From assembly GCA_003315655.1 (NCBI GenBank), contig NIZT01000054.1:1-60046 (forward strand): a stretch of 60,046 bases of DNA. Direction: 5' to 3'. The position numbers and the translations under genes are program-made. This DNA comes from Candidatus Methanobinarius endosymbioticus (GTDB taxonomy: Archaea; Methanobacteriota; Methanobacteria; Methanobacteriales; Methanobacteriaceae). The stretch's first letter is position 1. Every line of letters starts with the position of its first letter. Below the pieces are notes generated by a model. That model worked only from the letters and a program-made list of their open reading frames with translations. It did no database searches and was not told the origin of the DNA. Below are positions 9,166 through 20,014 of the stretch, one piece after another.

Positions 9166-10057
9166 ATGAAACAAAATAACCATTAATCTATTTTTAATTA
9201 TACTTATAATTTATTAAATTAAAAAATATATATCTGATTATATATTCAATATTAAAAATTAATAGTTAATATTGACTCAAATTATAATTTAGTTAGAAAT
9301 ATTATTATTAATGAATTTATAGTTTGAATTTATCATTTTAATTTAATATAAAATTACTATTGTGAAATCATGATTTTATTTTGAATTATAAATTATTTTA
9401 ATTATAATTTATATATATCGCTAAAAATAGTTTCATAATCTTAATTTTATAAATTTAAATCAACAATATTTATATATTAATTATTATAAAATCATTTTTT
9501 AGTAATACAAAGTATATTATTTAATTTTTAAGCTAATTAAAATAGTTATTTTCATTTGAATAAATTTTAAAATATACTTTAAAACACCCTAATATGTCTT
9601 AAAATATTATTAAAATTTTTGAAAATATAGAATTTTATTTAAATTAAAAATTTATTACTTATTTAGAAAAATTATTAGTTAATTAATTTATAATATTTAA
9701 TTATATTATTTGTAATTTTTAGATTATATTATAAATAAAATCATACATAATAGATATATTAATTTATAATTATATTAATAAATAATTTAATTATCAATGA
9801 ATTAAATGTTTAATTCATTTATTGAATTTAAATAATTTATTTAATTTAAAATTGTACTGATTGATAATAGACATATGTTATGTATTAACTTAATTGTCTG
9901 TAAAAAATTAAGAAATATCTATAAAAGTGAAGTATAGAAAATGAATTATAAAATAATAAAATCATTTTAAATAATATTTTTTATATTACTTTTCATCACC
10001 TCTAGGATTAATGATATTTATAGATATATGATAATTAATAGTAGTCGAGGGTTTGGC
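9166..10057. other. Long A/T-rich spacer
   Basis: About 890 bp without a supportable gene separates the polysaccharide block from rpa. The sequence is almost pure A/T with no stable hairpin or recognisable RNA. Its right end must carry the rpa promoter. A short GC-richer patch (CATCACCTCTAGG near 9995) stands out but I cannot assign a role. Confidence 0.4.
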
Positions 10058-12436
10058 ATGGATAAAGAAATTATTGAAGAATATGACAAAATTAAAGATA
10101 AAATCTCTGAAGAAGAGTTTTTAGAAAAAATGGATGAAAAACATAAAGATTATGAAGATATAAGCTTCATGAGCGATATTGACATAGCTAGGACTGTCGT
10201 TGGTGAATATATAACTGAAAAAAATGAACACAGATCTGAAAGTGAAGAACACCAAATGGACAATATATCTAAACTAGAATCTGGAGCTCAAAATTTAACT
10301 GTTATTGGTCGAGTAATGGGTATTTCTAACCCTAAAATATTTACAAGTCGTAAAGGAAAAGATGGGAAATTAGTTAATATCACAATTGCCGATGATACAG
10401 AAGAAATTCGTGTTGTTTTATGGACTGAAAACATAAAATTGCTGAAAAACATTAATGAAGGAGATATAGTTCAAATAAACAAAGTTGATGTTAAAGATGG
10501 ATATCAAGCAGGAACTAAAGAAATCCATTTACAACCTAGATCTACCATTAATGTATTGGAAAGCAGCGATTATCCAAACTTTCCTAAATATGAAGAAGAA
10601 ATAACTTCTATAGCTGATATTGAACCAGATACAAATGTTAATATCATAGCTAGATTAATAAGAGTTCCTCAAATTAGATCTTATGAAAAAAATGGTAAAG
10701 AAGGAAAAGTAGCTTCTTTAGAACTTCAAGACGAAACTGGAAAAATTAGCTATACTTTATGGAATAAAGATACTAGTTTAATAAACAGTTTAGAGTTAGA
10801 AGAAGGAGATTCTTTAAAAATTCTTAATGCTTCAGTTCGAGAAAGAAATGGGGATATTTCTTTAAGTCATTGGGATGGAAGAATTGTCAAAGGTGATTTT
10901 GAAGTTCCTGAATATGAAGATAAAATTTTGAAAATTGCTGAAGCCCAAGAAATGAAAGATGTTATTTTATTGGGATTAGTTACTAAAATTCAAGACACAA
11001 TTGAATTTGAAAGAGCTGATGGATCTAAAGGTGCAGTTAAATCAATTGAAATTGCTGATGACACAGGTACTATAAGAGTCACACTTTGGGGAGATGATAC
11101 CAAATTAGACATTTCCAAAGGAGATATTGTTAAAATCACTGGTGGGAATATTGAATTCGATGAATATACTGAAACAGGATATAGAGTTAACACTAATTGG
11201 AATACTCAAATTATAACAAATCTTGAAGGCGATGAAGAACTTATAGAAACATTAAAAGAATTTCAAACTAAATTAGGTCCTATTAAAATCGAAAAAGTTC
11301 AAGAAATTGAAGAAGACGGTGAAGAAGTAGATGTACTTGGTAGAATCATAGCTATGCATGATCCCAGAGAATTCCAAAGAGATGATGGAACAAATGGATT
11401 AGTCAGATCTGGAGATTTAGCTGATGAAACTGGTGTTATAAGACTGTCATTTTGGGATGAAAAAACTCAAAATAATTTTGAACCAGGAAAAGCATTTTCC
11501 ATTGAAAATGCAAGAACTAGAATGGGTTTATATGCTGTTGAATTAAATATAGGAAAAACAGCTAGAGTAATTGAATTGAATGAAGATGAAACTGGTGATT
11601 TACCATCATTCTCAGAACTTGAAGATATGATATATAAACTTAAGAAAATTGATGATTTAGAAGAAGATGATTCAAACATAAGAGTAGTAGCTAGAATAGT
11701 TGATATCCAAGATCCTAATGAATTCCAAAGACAAGATGGAACTCCTGGTCTTGTTAGGCATATAGAAATTGGTGATGATACTGGCATTATAAGAACTACT
11801 CTTTGGAATGAACAAGCAGAAGATAATTATGAAGTAGGAGAAGCTTTAAAAATTGAAAATCCTCGTGTAACTTTTAGAAATGATCATCTTGAACTTAGTA
11901 TTAGTAACAGTACTAAAATTGTAAAAGCAAGTGAAGATGATTTGAAAGATTTACCTTCTTTTGATGAATTGGAAGAAATTTTATATCAGTCTAAAAATAT
12001 TTCAGATTTAGAAGACGATGATAGAAATATTAAAATCCAAGGAAACTTAGGTGATACATTTGGTAATAATATTCTTTCAGTAAGATGTCCAAACTGTAAT
12101 AATAGATTAGAACAAATTGATGATGAATATGTTTGTGATTATTGTGGAGAAGATGTTGAAAAACCAAGATATCTTTTAATGATTCCAGCAAGAATTGAAG
12201 ATGATACTGGTGATATTTCAATCACATTCTTTGGTAGATTGGTTGAAAAACTTCTTAATATGACTACAGATGAAGCAGCTGCAATTGTTGAAGACAGTGC
12301 TGATGATGGTGTATTAGAAGGTAAAGTTGAAAATTTAGCTGGGCTTGGTATAAAAATTATTGCTGATGTAAACTTTGATGAATATAATGAAGAAATAAGG
12401 TTAAATCCTAAAAGGATTCTTTCTACAGAATTATAA
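10058..12436 (+). CDS. rpa: Replication factor A, single-stranded DNA-binding protein with tandem OB folds
   Basis: Archaeal RPA binds single-stranded DNA in replication, repair and recombination. I start it at the ATG at 10058 because GAGGG at 10047-10051 is well placed there; an in-frame ATG at 10028 lacks such a site. The 792 residues contain an acidic helical N terminus and five similar OB units, each marked by a D-[DE]-T-G-x-I-[RS] and L/F-W pattern (for example DDTEEIRVVLW, DETGKISYTLW, DDTGTIRVTLW, DETGVIRLSFW, DDTGIIRTTLW). A last OB-like domain contains a four-Cys zinc finger (CPNC ... CDYC). The arrangement resembles Methanothermobacter RPA. radA follows on the same strand. No disruption is seen despite the length. 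Confidence 0.93.
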   Translation: MDKEIIEEYDKIKDKISEEEFLEKMDEKHKDYEDISFMSDIDIARTVVGEYITEKNEHRSESEEHQMDNISKLESGAQNLTVIGRVMGISNPKIFTSRKGKDGKLVNITIADDTEEIRVVLWTENIKLLKNINEGDIVQINKVDVKDGYQAGTKEIHLQPRSTINVLESSDYPNFPKYEEEITSIADIEPDTNVNIIARLIRVPQIRSYEKNGKEGKVASLELQDETGKISYTLWNKDTSLINSLELEEGDSLKILNASVRERNGDISLSHWDGRIVKGDFEVPEYEDKILKIAEAQEMKDVILLGLVTKIQDTIEFERADGSKGAVKSIEIADDTGTIRVTLWGDDTKLDISKGDIVKITGGNIEFDEYTETGYRVNTNWNTQIITNLEGDEELIETLKEFQTKLGPIKIEKVQEIEEDGEEVDVLGRIIAMHDPREFQRDDGTNGLVRSGDLADETGVIRLSFWDEKTQNNFEPGKAFSIENARTRMGLYAVELNIGKTARVIELNEDETGDLPSFSELEDMIYKLKKIDDLEEDDSNIRVVARIVDIQDPNEFQRQDGTPGLVRHIEIGDDTGIIRTTLWNEQAEDNYEVGEALKIENPRVTFRNDHLELSISNSTKIVKASEDDLKDLPSFDELEEILYQSKNISDLEDDDRNIKIQGNLGDTFGNNILSVRCPNCNNRLEQIDDEYVCDYCGEDVEKPRYLLMIPARIEDDTGDISITFFGRLVEKLLNMTTDEAAAIVEDSADDGVLEGKVENLAGLGIKIIADVNFDEYNEEIRLNPKRILSTEL

Positions 12437-12564
12437 ATTATAAATTTTTATACATTTATTATATACTTAAAAATGTATTATAATTTCAATTAAATGTATT
12501 ATAACTTTCATAACATAATTAAAAAAGCAAAAATTTAAGAATTAAAATAATAGGAATGATTAAT

Positions 12565-13500
12565 ATGGTAGAACTTGAAGAATTACCTAGTGTTGGTGAA
12601 AAAACCGCACAAAAATTAATAGATGCTGGATTCGCTGACATGATGAGATTAGCAACAGCAACTGCAAAAGAATTAGCTGTTAAGGCAGAAATTGGAGAAG
12701 GAGTTGCAGAAAAAGTTATTGAGGCAGCTCGGAAAGCTGAATCTATTGATTTTGAAACTGCTTACGACGTAATGGAAAGAAGACGTGATGTTGGAAGAAT
12801 TACTGTTGGAAGTGAAGCTTTTAATGAATTAATTGGCGGAGGAATCGAAACTCAATCTTTAACTGAAGTATTTGGCGAATTTGGGTCTGGAAAAAGTCAA
12901 ATTTCTCATGAACTAGCTGTTACAGTACAACTTCCAAGAGATAAGGGTGGAATTGAAGGGGAATGTGTATTCATTGACACAGAAAACACATTTAGGCCAG
13001 AAAGAATTGAACAAATCGCTTCTGGATTTGATTTAGATCCTGAAGAAACTTTACAAAAAATTCATATAGCTAGAGCTTTTAACTCTTCACATCAAATTTT
13101 AATGGCAGATAAAATTAATGAGTTAATTCAAAGTGGATCAAATATTAAATTGGTAATTGTGGATTCATTAATGGCTCATTTTAGAGCAGAATATGTTGGA
13201 AGAGAATCTTTAGCAACAAGACAACAAAAACTCAATCAACATTTACATGCTCTTCAAAATATAGCTAATACTTATAATGTGGCTGTTTTTATAACTAACC
13301 AAGTACAAGCTAGACCTGATGCCTTCTTTGGAAGTCCTACAAAAGCTATTGGTGGACATGTATTAGGGCATGCTTCAACTTATAGAATCTGGCTTAAAAA
13401 AGGTTTAGCTGGAAAAAGAATTGCAAGATTAGTGGATTCTCCTCATTTGCCTGAAGGGGAATGTGTTTTCAAAATTACTACTGACGGTATTGTTGATTAA
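12565..13500 (+). CDS. radA: DNA repair and recombination protein RadA
   Basis: RadA is the archaeal RecA/Rad51 recombinase that forms filaments on single-stranded DNA and catalyses strand exchange. The 311-residue form starting at [10 protein letters not shown] matches family proteins, and AGGA at 12552-12555 is correctly spaced for it; an ATG three codons upstream is less likely. Residues 1-60 are the helix-hairpin-helix DNA-binding domain. Walker A is GEFGSGKSQ at about 104-112, Walker B is [12 protein letters not shown], and the L2 region follows in TNQVQARPD. Its position after rpa groups two partners that act on single-stranded DNA. Confidence 0.97.
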   Translation: MVELEELPSVGEKTAQKLIDAGFADMMRLATATAKELAVKAEIGEGVAEKVIEAARKAESIDFETAYDVMERRRDVGRITVGSEAFNELIGGGIETQSLTEVFGEFGSGKSQISHELAVTVQLPRDKGGIEGECVFIDTENTFRPERIEQIASGFDLDPEETLQKIHIARAFNSSHQILMADKINELIQSGSNIKLVIVDSLMAHFRAEYVGRESLATRQQKLNQHLHALQNIANTYNVAVFITNQVQARPDAFFGSPTKAIGGHVLGHASTYRIWLKKGLAGKRIARLVDSPHLPEGECVFKITTDGIVD

Positions 13501-13788
13501 TCAATAATACTCTCATAATCTTTTTTTAATTATTTTTTATATATATATTTTTAAACATTTTATACTATTTTAAACATTTATTATATAATTTTAAATTAAT
13601 TTTATTTATTTTTATTTTATTTTTATTCTATTTCATCTTATTTTTTTATCAAGTTTTAGATTTATATTTTATATTTTAATCCTATTTTATGTATGATTTA
13701 TTAAGGATGAATGACTTAATATCTATATTTATATAATTTATTTATATTTCTACATTTTTATACAAATATTAATTTTCAAGTGCATATA

Positions 13789-14705
13789 ATGTCTAATGTG
13801 TTAAGTACTATAGTGGTTATTTTAGTGATGATTTTTTTAGGTTATTTCCTAAAAAGAATAGATTTGCTTAACATTAAAGATATAGATGTCTTAAATAAAA
13901 TGGCTATTAATGTGGCAATGATTTGTCTTATTTTTTATCATTATATAGTGCTGATTTATCTAATATAGCTAATTTATCTATAATGCCTATAATTAGCTTA
14001 TCTGTAGGAACTATTTTTGCATTAATTGTTTATATAATACTTAAAATGAAAGGGTTTCCTAAAAAAAAGATCATGGGCTGCTCTAATTCCAGTTGCTATT
14101 GGAAATACTCCATTTTTAGGTTTTCCAATGGTTTTAGGAGTTTTTGACCAAACTGGATTATTAAGAGCAATTTTTTATGATATGGGTACTCTCATCATGT
14201 TTCTTTAATTAAGTATAATCTTAATGATTAATTTTGGAGGAACAATAAAAGAAGTAGCTAAAAAAATTCTTAGTTTTCCTGTACTTTGGGCAGTAATTTT
14301 AGGGATTTGTTTTAATATTTTTAATATTCCTATTGGAATAATAGTTAATGATATAGTTGGTTATTTAGCTGCAGCTACAATTCCGATTATAATGATATCG
14401 CTTGGTCTTTCTCTCCAATTTAAAGGTCTTAAAAAAATTTAAAGGTTGCAGGATTAGACGGTGTTGTTAAATTATTAATCGCGCCTATCATTGCATTGAT
14501 CATTGTAACTTTACTGGTTTTATCTGGTTTAGAATATACTATTGTTGTTGTTGAAGCAGCTATGCCTTTTGGAATGTTAACATTGGTCTTAGCTGTTACA
14601 TATAAATTAGACTTTAAGATCGCTGCTGATTGTTCTATTGTTACAATTATTTTTAGTTTAATCACTTTTCCACTTATTATAGGAATCTTACCGTTAATTG
14701 CTTGA
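13789..14705 (+). pseudogene. AEC family (auxin efflux carrier-type) transporter, disrupted
   Basis: The pieces together read as one membrane permease of the AEC family (about 300 residues), but in at least three frames. The start reads MSNVLSTIVVILVMIFLGYF. A shift near 13935-13950 moves to LSLYSADLSNIANLSI. Another at the A8 run near 14061 moves to SWAALIPVAIGNTPFLG. An in-frame TAA lies at 14206-14208, then LMINFGGTIKEVAKKIL continues. A last shift near 14434-14450 leads to VAGLDGVVKLLIAPIIA and the end at GILPLIA. With several independent lesions the gene is dead. The original substrate, perhaps an organic acid or amino acid, is unknown. Confidence 0.88.
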
Positions 14706-15097
14706 TTAATTTATATTTGAAAATATAATCATTAAAATTTGTATTAAAATTTATAATTTATTAAAAATTATATATTGTTTCATTTTTTAAGATTTATTTA
14801 GTTAATTTTTGTAGATTTTACATATTTTATTTTCTATTGAACAATGATTTATAGAAGCTAGTATGTTTTTTATATTTTATAATACTTCTATATCTAATTT
14901 TAACTATTTAATAACTTATTTTGTTTTTATTCTTAATTTCTTTTTTAACCTTTTTGAATATAAATTTATTTATCATATACAAAGTTTACTCCACAATATG
15001 AATAGAAACATTTATTCATGTAAATGGCATATATAATACTATCTAAAATTTTATAAATAATATAAATATTATGAATTTATGTATTTAATATTAGAAC

Positions 15098-15175
15098 TAC
15101 TAAATATTGTTTAAAATTAAGGCTATGTTTTTGGGATGTTTTGTATTATTAACAATACTGTAACAATATTTAGTA
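15098..15175. promoter_or_regulatory. 14-bp inverted repeat upstream of hdrA
   Basis: TACTAAATATTGTT at 15098-15111 is repeated exactly as its reverse complement at 15162-15175, with 50 bp between. The right arm ends 44 bp before the hdrA ATG. This could be a two-site operator or a long-range hairpin in the leader. No protein is known to me for it. The rest of 14706-15219 has no supportable gene. Confidence 0.45.
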
Positions 15176-15219
15176 TTATAAAATATTAGATATCATCAAC
15201 TTGTACAAGGTGATTTTAA

Positions 15220-17196
15220 ATGGCTGAAGAAAAGAGAGATATTGAAAATGAAGAACCACGTATTGGAGTGTATGTTTGCCACTGTGGTATAAATATTGGT
15301 GGGGTCGTCGACGTCCCAGCAGTTGCAGAGTATGCAAAAACTCTCCCTAATGTAGTTCTTGCAAAAGATTATAAATATTACTGTTCTGACCCAGGTCAAC
15401 AAGTAATTCAAGACGATATTAAAGAACACAATCTTAATAGAATTGTTGTAGCTGCGTGTTCTCCTAGGCTTCACGAACCAACATTCAGAAGATGTGTAAG
15501 AGAAGCTGGATTAAACCAGTTTTTATTTGAATTTGCTAATTTAAGAGAGCACGATTCTTGGGTACACATGGGTGAACCAGAATCTGCTACTGAAAAAGCA
15601 AAAGATTTAACAAGAATGGCTATTGCAAAAGCAAGACTTCTTGAACCATTAGAAGCTTCCGTAGTTTCTGTGGATAATAGAGCAATGGTTATTGGTGGAG
15701 GAGTAGCTGGTATTCAGTCTGCTCTTGACTTAGCTGATATGGGATTCCAAACCTATATGGTTGAAAAACAACCAACCATTGGTGGAAGAATGGGACAACT
15801 GGATAAAACGTTCCCAACACTTGATTGTTCAATGTGTATTCTTGCTCCTAAGATGGTGGATGTAGGTAAACATGAAAACATCGAACTTTTAACTTATTCA
15901 GAAGTAAGAAGTGTAGATGGTTACATTGGTAATTTTAAAGTTACTGTAGAGAAAAAACCAAGATACATTGATGAAGAACTTTGTGTCGGTTGTGGATCTT
16001 GTGTAGAAGTTTGTCCTATCGAAATGCCTAACTACTTTGATGAAGGTATTGGTATGGTTAAAGCTGCATATATTCCTTTCCCACAAGCAGTTCCATTATG
16101 TGCTACTATTGATAAAGATTATTGTATCGAATGTAAGCTTTGTGATCAAATTTGTGAACGTGGAGCTGTCAAACATGATCAAGAATCTGAATATATTGAT
16201 TTAGAAGTAGGTACCATTATTGTAGCTACTGGTTATGATCCATATGATCCTACTGAAAAACTCGAATATGGTTATGGTGCTCATACTAATGTAATTACAG
16301 CTATGGAAATCGAAAGGATGATTAATGCATCTGGACCTACTGAAGGTAAAGTCTTAAAACCATCTGACATGGAAAAACCTAAACGTGTTGCGTTTATCCA
16401 TTGTGTTGGTTCAAGAGATGAACAAATCGGTAAACCATACTGTTCAAGAGTATGTTGTATGTATTCCATGAAAAATGCTCAGTTAATCAAGGATAAAATG
16501 CCTGATTCTGAAGTAACTCTATATTATATGGATATAAGAGCATTTGGTAAAGGTTTCGAAGAATTTTACAAAAATTCCCAAGAAAAATATGGTATTAAGT
16601 TTGTAAGAGGTCGGCCTGCTGAAGTTCTTGAAAATGAAGATTTAACTTTAACTGTAAGAGGAGAAGACACTTTACTCAACAAAGTAACTGAATATGATTA
16701 TGATTTAGTTGTTTTAAGTGTAGGTCTTATACCTCCTGAAGGATCAGAAGAATTGAGACAAACAATTGGTTTATCTAAGAGTGGAGACGGTTTCTTAATG
16801 GAAGCTCACCCAAAACTCAGACCTGTTGATACATTAACTGATGGTGTTTATTTAGCTGGTGTTTCCCAAGGTCCTAAAGATATTCCTGATGCAGTTGCTC
16901 AAGGTTCTGGCGCAGCAGCTCGTGCAGCTATCCCTATGGTTAAAGGTGAAGTGGAAATTGAACCTATTGTTGCTACAAGTGACGATGATGTTTGTGGGGC
17001 ATGTGAAGTTTGTGTTGAACTTTGTCCATACGGTGCAGTTTCTATTGAAGATAATCAAGCTGCAATTAATGTTGCTTTATGTAAAGGATGCGGTACATGT
17101 GTAGGTGCATGTCCATCTGGAGCTATGGATCAGCAACACTTTAAAACCGATCAAATCATGGCACAAATTGAAGCTGCTCTTGAAGACGGTAAATAA
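15220..17196 (+). CDS. hdrA: CoB-CoM heterodisulfide reductase subunit A
   Basis: HdrA is the FAD-containing subunit of the soluble heterodisulfide reductase complex, which reduces CoM-S-S-CoB in the last step of methanogenesis and bifurcates electrons to ferredoxin. The protein has 658 residues. It shows the HdrA N-terminal domain ([13 protein letters not shown]), an FAD-binding GGGVAG at about 159-164, the family Cys motif [14 protein letters not shown] near 203, two ferredoxin-type clusters at about 255-315 ([12 protein letters not shown] and [11 protein letters not shown]), and two more at the C terminus ([12 protein letters not shown] and [12 protein letters not shown]). AGGTGAT precedes the ATG. 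hdrB and hdrC are not in the window, as is usual in Methanobacteriales. All Cys codons are present and there is no internal stop. Confidence 0.97.
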   Translation: MAEEKRDIENEEPRIGVYVCHCGINIGGVVDVPAVAEYAKTLPNVVLAKDYKYYCSDPGQQVIQDDIKEHNLNRIVVAACSPRLHEPTFRRCVREAGLNQFLFEFANLREHDSWVHMGEPESATEKAKDLTRMAIAKARLLEPLEASVVSVDNRAMVIGGGVAGIQSALDLADMGFQTYMVEKQPTIGGRMGQLDKTFPTLDCSMCILAPKMVDVGKHENIELLTYSEVRSVDGYIGNFKVTVEKKPRYIDEELCVGCGSCVEVCPIEMPNYFDEGIGMVKAAYIPFPQAVPLCATIDKDYCIECKLCDQICERGAVKHDQESEYIDLEVGTIIVATGYDPYDPTEKLEYGYGAHTNVITAMEIERMINASGPTEGKVLKPSDMEKPKRVAFIHCVGSRDEQIGKPYCSRVCCMYSMKNAQLIKDKMPDSEVTLYYMDIRAFGKGFEEFYKNSQEKYGIKFVRGRPAEVLENEDLTLTVRGEDTLLNKVTEYDYDLVVLSVGLIPPEGSEELRQTIGLSKSGDGFLMEAHPKLRPVDTLTDGVYLAGVSQGPKDIPDAVAQGSGAAARAAIPMVKGEVEIEPIVATSDDDVCGACEVCVELCPYGAVSIEDNQAAINVALCKGCGTCVGACPSGAMDQQHFKTDQIMAQIEAALEDGK

Positions 17197-17199
17197 TAC

Positions 17200-17216
17200 T
17201 GGAGATTTATTCTCCA
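17200..17216 (+). terminator. Hairpin terminator after hdrA
   Basis: TGGAGA at 17200-17205 pairs with TCTCCA at 17211-17216 around a 5-nt loop. T-rich sequence follows (TTATTTTTTTTATTTTTT). It lies three bases after the hdrA stop. Confidence 0.6.
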
Positions 17217-17429
17217 TTTCTTATTTTTTTTATTTTTTATATAATTAAATATTATTCTAGTTTTATCTAATCTTATTTTATCTCATTTAAACTTATTTTA
17301 AACTATATTAAAAAATAGTAATTATATTATCGTTTTATTTTAGTTCATTTTATCTTCTTCATACCTTTAATGCTTACGTTGGGAATATTATGTTCATTTC
17401 TCCACTTAAAACTGTTTTAATTTCGTGGT

Positions 17430-17606
17430 TTATTTGTTGATTTCTAGTTTTAAATATTTGCTGTATATTGATGGCTGTTCTTCTTCTTGGAATTGTTTTA
17501 TATTACTGGTTTTCATCAGATCACTATTACTGTTATCTAATATTATACATTCTTTAGTAATTCTATAGTTAATGTTTTCTAGTGATTTATTAATAATTAG
17601 TATCAT
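17430..17606 (-). other. Possible coding remnant, unrecognised
   Basis: On the minus strand an ATG at 17606 opens a 58-codon frame (MILIINKSLENINYRITKE to KLEINK). In a second frame the text can be carried on as NHEIKTVLSGEMNIIF to about 17378. Composition is protein-like, with charged and hydrophobic residues mixed, and the join needs one frameshift. I do not recognise the product. It is best seen as a decayed fragment, or as chance. Confidence 0.25.
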
Positions 17607-17699
17607 TTTAATAATATTAGATGGTAATTATTAAATAATGCAAAATATAATATTATAATAAAATAGAGAATACGCACTCAAAATTATAAATTAATTAAA

Positions 17700-18053
17700 A
17701 TGAGCTTAATACTATGTATAACAGTGTTAATGGCTATGAAAATAGCCAATATCGTGTTTGCTAAAGAGTATACTGGTGGAAAATGGAAGTATAACAAATA
17801 TGGATCATATAAAGATTTCATAATAAGTAAAGATGGTTCAAAATATGACGTTTCTGTATATTCTGATGAAGATGGAAAGAGTATCTCTATAACTCAACAT
17901 CAACCTAAAGGATTATGGTATGATGTATGTCATGGGCATGAGAAGGAAATTATAAATAAAAACGGTAAACATTATGTTGGAATGAATTATAAACATGATT
18001 ATAAAAAACAAAATTTTGTTTATATAATTACAAACCAATTAAAAAAATACTAA
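17700..18053 (+). CDS. Small unknown protein with signal-like N terminus
   Basis: I do not recognise this 117-residue protein. The first 22 residues are hydrophobic (MSLILCITVLMAMKIANIVFA) and resemble a signal peptide or anchor ending at FAKEY. The rest is polar and rich in Lys, Tyr and Gly (KWKYNKYGSYKDFIIS, then KYDVSVYSDEDGKSI), suggesting a small exported beta-rich protein. There is no strong ribosome site before the ATG; an in-frame ATG at 17730 is an alternative. It lies in a stretch full of broken genes, so it may itself be a fragment. Confidence 0.45.
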   Translation: MSLILCITVLMAMKIANIVFAKEYTGGKWKYNKYGSYKDFIISKDGSKYDVSVYSDEDGKSISITQHQPKGLWYDVCHGHEKEIINKNGKHYVGMNYKHDYKKQNFVYIITNQLKKY

Positions 18054-18276
18054 AAAATCCATTAACGATGAAAAAAATAAAAGTTAAAATGGGCAAAATG
18101 AAAAATCAAAGACCAATATATAAAATAAAATCATATAAGCTAAAATTTAATTCATATAATAATTATTACTATGACAAAAAATCAAAAATTCTATATTATA
18201 ACATACAGTTATGATAAATTTACCAAAAAAATCTAAATTTGAATCAATAATTGCTTAAAAAGAGAAGTAGATCTTT

Positions 18277-18776
18277 ATGGATAACAAAATAATAATACTA
18301 AGGGGAATAATACTAATACTAGCAACAATAATAATAGCTGGAACAATAAGAATACTAAACAATGGACAAAATCCATTAGCTGAAATAGGAAAAACAAAAT
18401 CAACAGTTTATATATAAATATATATGTAATGGGGTCAGGACAACACACCTTTCACACAAAAACAATAACTGAAATGATCATTGATGTAGAAAGATGGAGC
18501 AATGACACTAATACAATAAACTGGTTAAAAACATTTGACAGCACACAATACATCATAATTGACGATGGGGGAGGAAATTATTACATCATAGAACGATCAG
18601 AACACGACCAACTAAAAAACAACCTAACAACAAAACAACTATCTCCAGAACATGGATATGAACCCAATATACAAACAACCATATTAGGAGAACAAACAAC
18701 ACAAGACAGACAAAACATATATCAAATAAAAAACCCAGAACTCAAAAATAACACAAACATGGTAAAAACTACATAA
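18277..18776 (+). pseudogene. Small membrane-anchored protein split by a TA-repeat indel
   Basis: An ATG at 18277 opens a 46-codon frame with one hydrophobic helix (IIILRGIILILATIIIAGTI), ending KTKSTVYI at a TAA (18415-18417). A second frame from the ATG at 18429 codes for 115 residues (MGSGQHTFHTKTITEMIIDV onwards). The junction is a TATATATA run at 18408-18416. Removing one TA unit joins the frames as STVYINIYVMGSG, giving one protein of about 160 residues with an N-terminal anchor and an external domain. I do not recognise the family. The alternative is two separate small genes. Confidence 0.5.
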
Positions 18777-18826
18777 CAAGACAAAAACCCAAGACTCAAA
18801 AATCACACTTAATTATATAATCATTA

Positions 18827-18872
18827 CTCCCAGCTTCGGTGCGTGGTTGGATGGTTTTTGTTGGGATGAGGT
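18827..18872 (+). other. GC-rich island, possible structured RNA remnant
   Basis: Between A/T-rich flanks there is a 46-bp patch with high G+C and several G/T-rich runs. CCCA at 18829-18832 can pair with TGGG at 18862-18865, and a C-TTCG-G tetraloop-like element sits at 18834-18839. In such an A/T-rich genome a local G+C peak can mark a structured RNA. The pairing is weak, so this is only a pointer. Confidence 0.2.
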
Positions 18873-18971
18873 GTATTTTTTATTCTTTTTAGCTATTTTT
18901 TATATTATTTTAACTAATTTTAGATTTATTTTAAATTATATTAAAAAATAGTAATATTATTTATATATTGT

Positions 18972-19676
18972 TTATTTTGTATTATATATTAGTACTATTG
19001 CTCTACTTTCTAATAATAAGAAGATAGGTGCTATTATACATGATCCTAAAAATATATAGATTCCAATTATTAATTGTCCACTTAAAACAAGGTTTAATGG
19101 AATTAATAGATTTATTACAACTTGTATTAATATGAAAATGATGATTAACATACCTATAAACATTATTAAGCTTAATAATGAAAATCTTATATAGTCAAAT
19201 ATTCCTACTTCTTTAATAATAGCTAAAACATTTTCAATGCTAACCATGCTTTTAATGATCCATTTTTATCTATCATTTGAGGTATAGCTGGCACTGGTAA
19301 ATAATAATGTTATAAACCATATAATAGCTAGAAAACTCATAATTTCTATATGAAAATCTATTCTATATTCATAAATAGTTTGTATGATTGTGAATGCATA
19401 ATTGTTAATAATGATTAGGTAAGTATCTATTATAGAATGTAAATTATAGATAATGATTAATACTTTGATTCCTTGAATCATCATTTCCTTCATGTTTTTA
19501 AAGTCTGGTTTTTCATTATTAGCATTAATCATACTATTGATTCCAATAGATATTGTTCTATAAGAATAACCAGTTAATATTATTATAGGTATGATTAAAA
19601 AACTAAAAAGAATTCTTAGCTTTAATATAGTTGCATCTTTTAGCGTGTATTCAAATGAATCTCTAAATATTTCCAA
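18972..19676 (-). pseudogene. DUF4013 family membrane protein, frameshifted
   Basis: Read from 19676 downwards, the first part (MEIFRDSFEYTLKDATILKL, then RILFSFLIIPIIILTGYSYR) is a typical start of the archaeal DUF4013 integral membrane family. It contains the hallmark GYSYRTI followed by a PDFKNM-type loop. Near 19300 the family text PAIPQMIDKNGSLKAWLALK continues in a second frame. Near 19245 a third frame takes over as SIENVLAIIKEVGIFDYIRF, with the closing membrane helices. At least two frameshifts therefore break the gene. The function of DUF4013 proteins is unknown to me. Confidence 0.8.
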
Positions 19677-19801
19677 AGTATCATGTTAATTCCAAAGTTT
19701 ATATAGATATGACCTTTACTGTGTTTAAAAGATCGATTAATTCTAAAGTTTTTACTTTTTTATAATTATCGTGTTTTCAAATACCAATAATTTGAAATTT
19801 T

Positions 19802-20014
19802 TTACTTTTTTAAATCTTCTTTATCAAAAATGAATATGTCATTAATAATTTCTTTTCCAAGCATGATCGTTATTTTATGAGCCAATATTAGTGAAGGATT
19901 ATATTTTTCATTTTTAAGCCAGTTGATTGTTTTTCTAGAAACTCCTACTTTTTTTGATAGTTCTTTTTGCGTCATCTCTAGCTCTAAACGATATTCTTTC
20001 ACTTTAGACTCCAT
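19802..20014 (-). CDS. Small Xre-family helix-turn-helix regulator
   Basis: A 70-residue DNA-binding protein that is almost only a Cro/CI-type domain. LEMTQKELSKKVGVSRKTINWLKNEKYNPS covers the four core helices, with recognition helix near VSRKTINWLKN. The C terminus (EIINDIFIFDKEDLKK) resembles short YgzD-like regulators. It lies 125 bp upstream of the broken DUF4013 gene on the same strand and may once have controlled it or a membrane-protein partner. It appears intact. Confidence 0.85.
   Translation of the reverse strand: MESKVKEYRLELEMTQKELSKKVGVSRKTINWLKNEKYNPSLILAHKITIMLGKEIINDIFIFDKEDLKK

Larger units (their letters stand above)
17293..18955. repeat. Pair of 30-bp direct repeats bounding small unknown ORFs
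   Basis: A 30-bp A/T-rich sequence at 17293-17322 recurs at 18926-18955 with one mismatch. Its core TATTAAAAAATAGTAAT is identical in both. The two copies enclose about 1.6 kb containing only small unrecognised ORFs. They could be remains of an insertion or duplication, or of shared 3' regions. No integrase or transposase is recognised between them. Confidence 0.4.

Noticed and set aside
11467-11787. 106-codon minus-strand ORF inside rpa
   Set aside because: It is a shadow of the acidic OB-fold repeats; composition is Ser-rich and no start signal is seen.
17293-18955. Insertion sequence between the 30-bp repeats
   Set aside because: No transposase, terminal inverted repeats or target duplication could be recognised.
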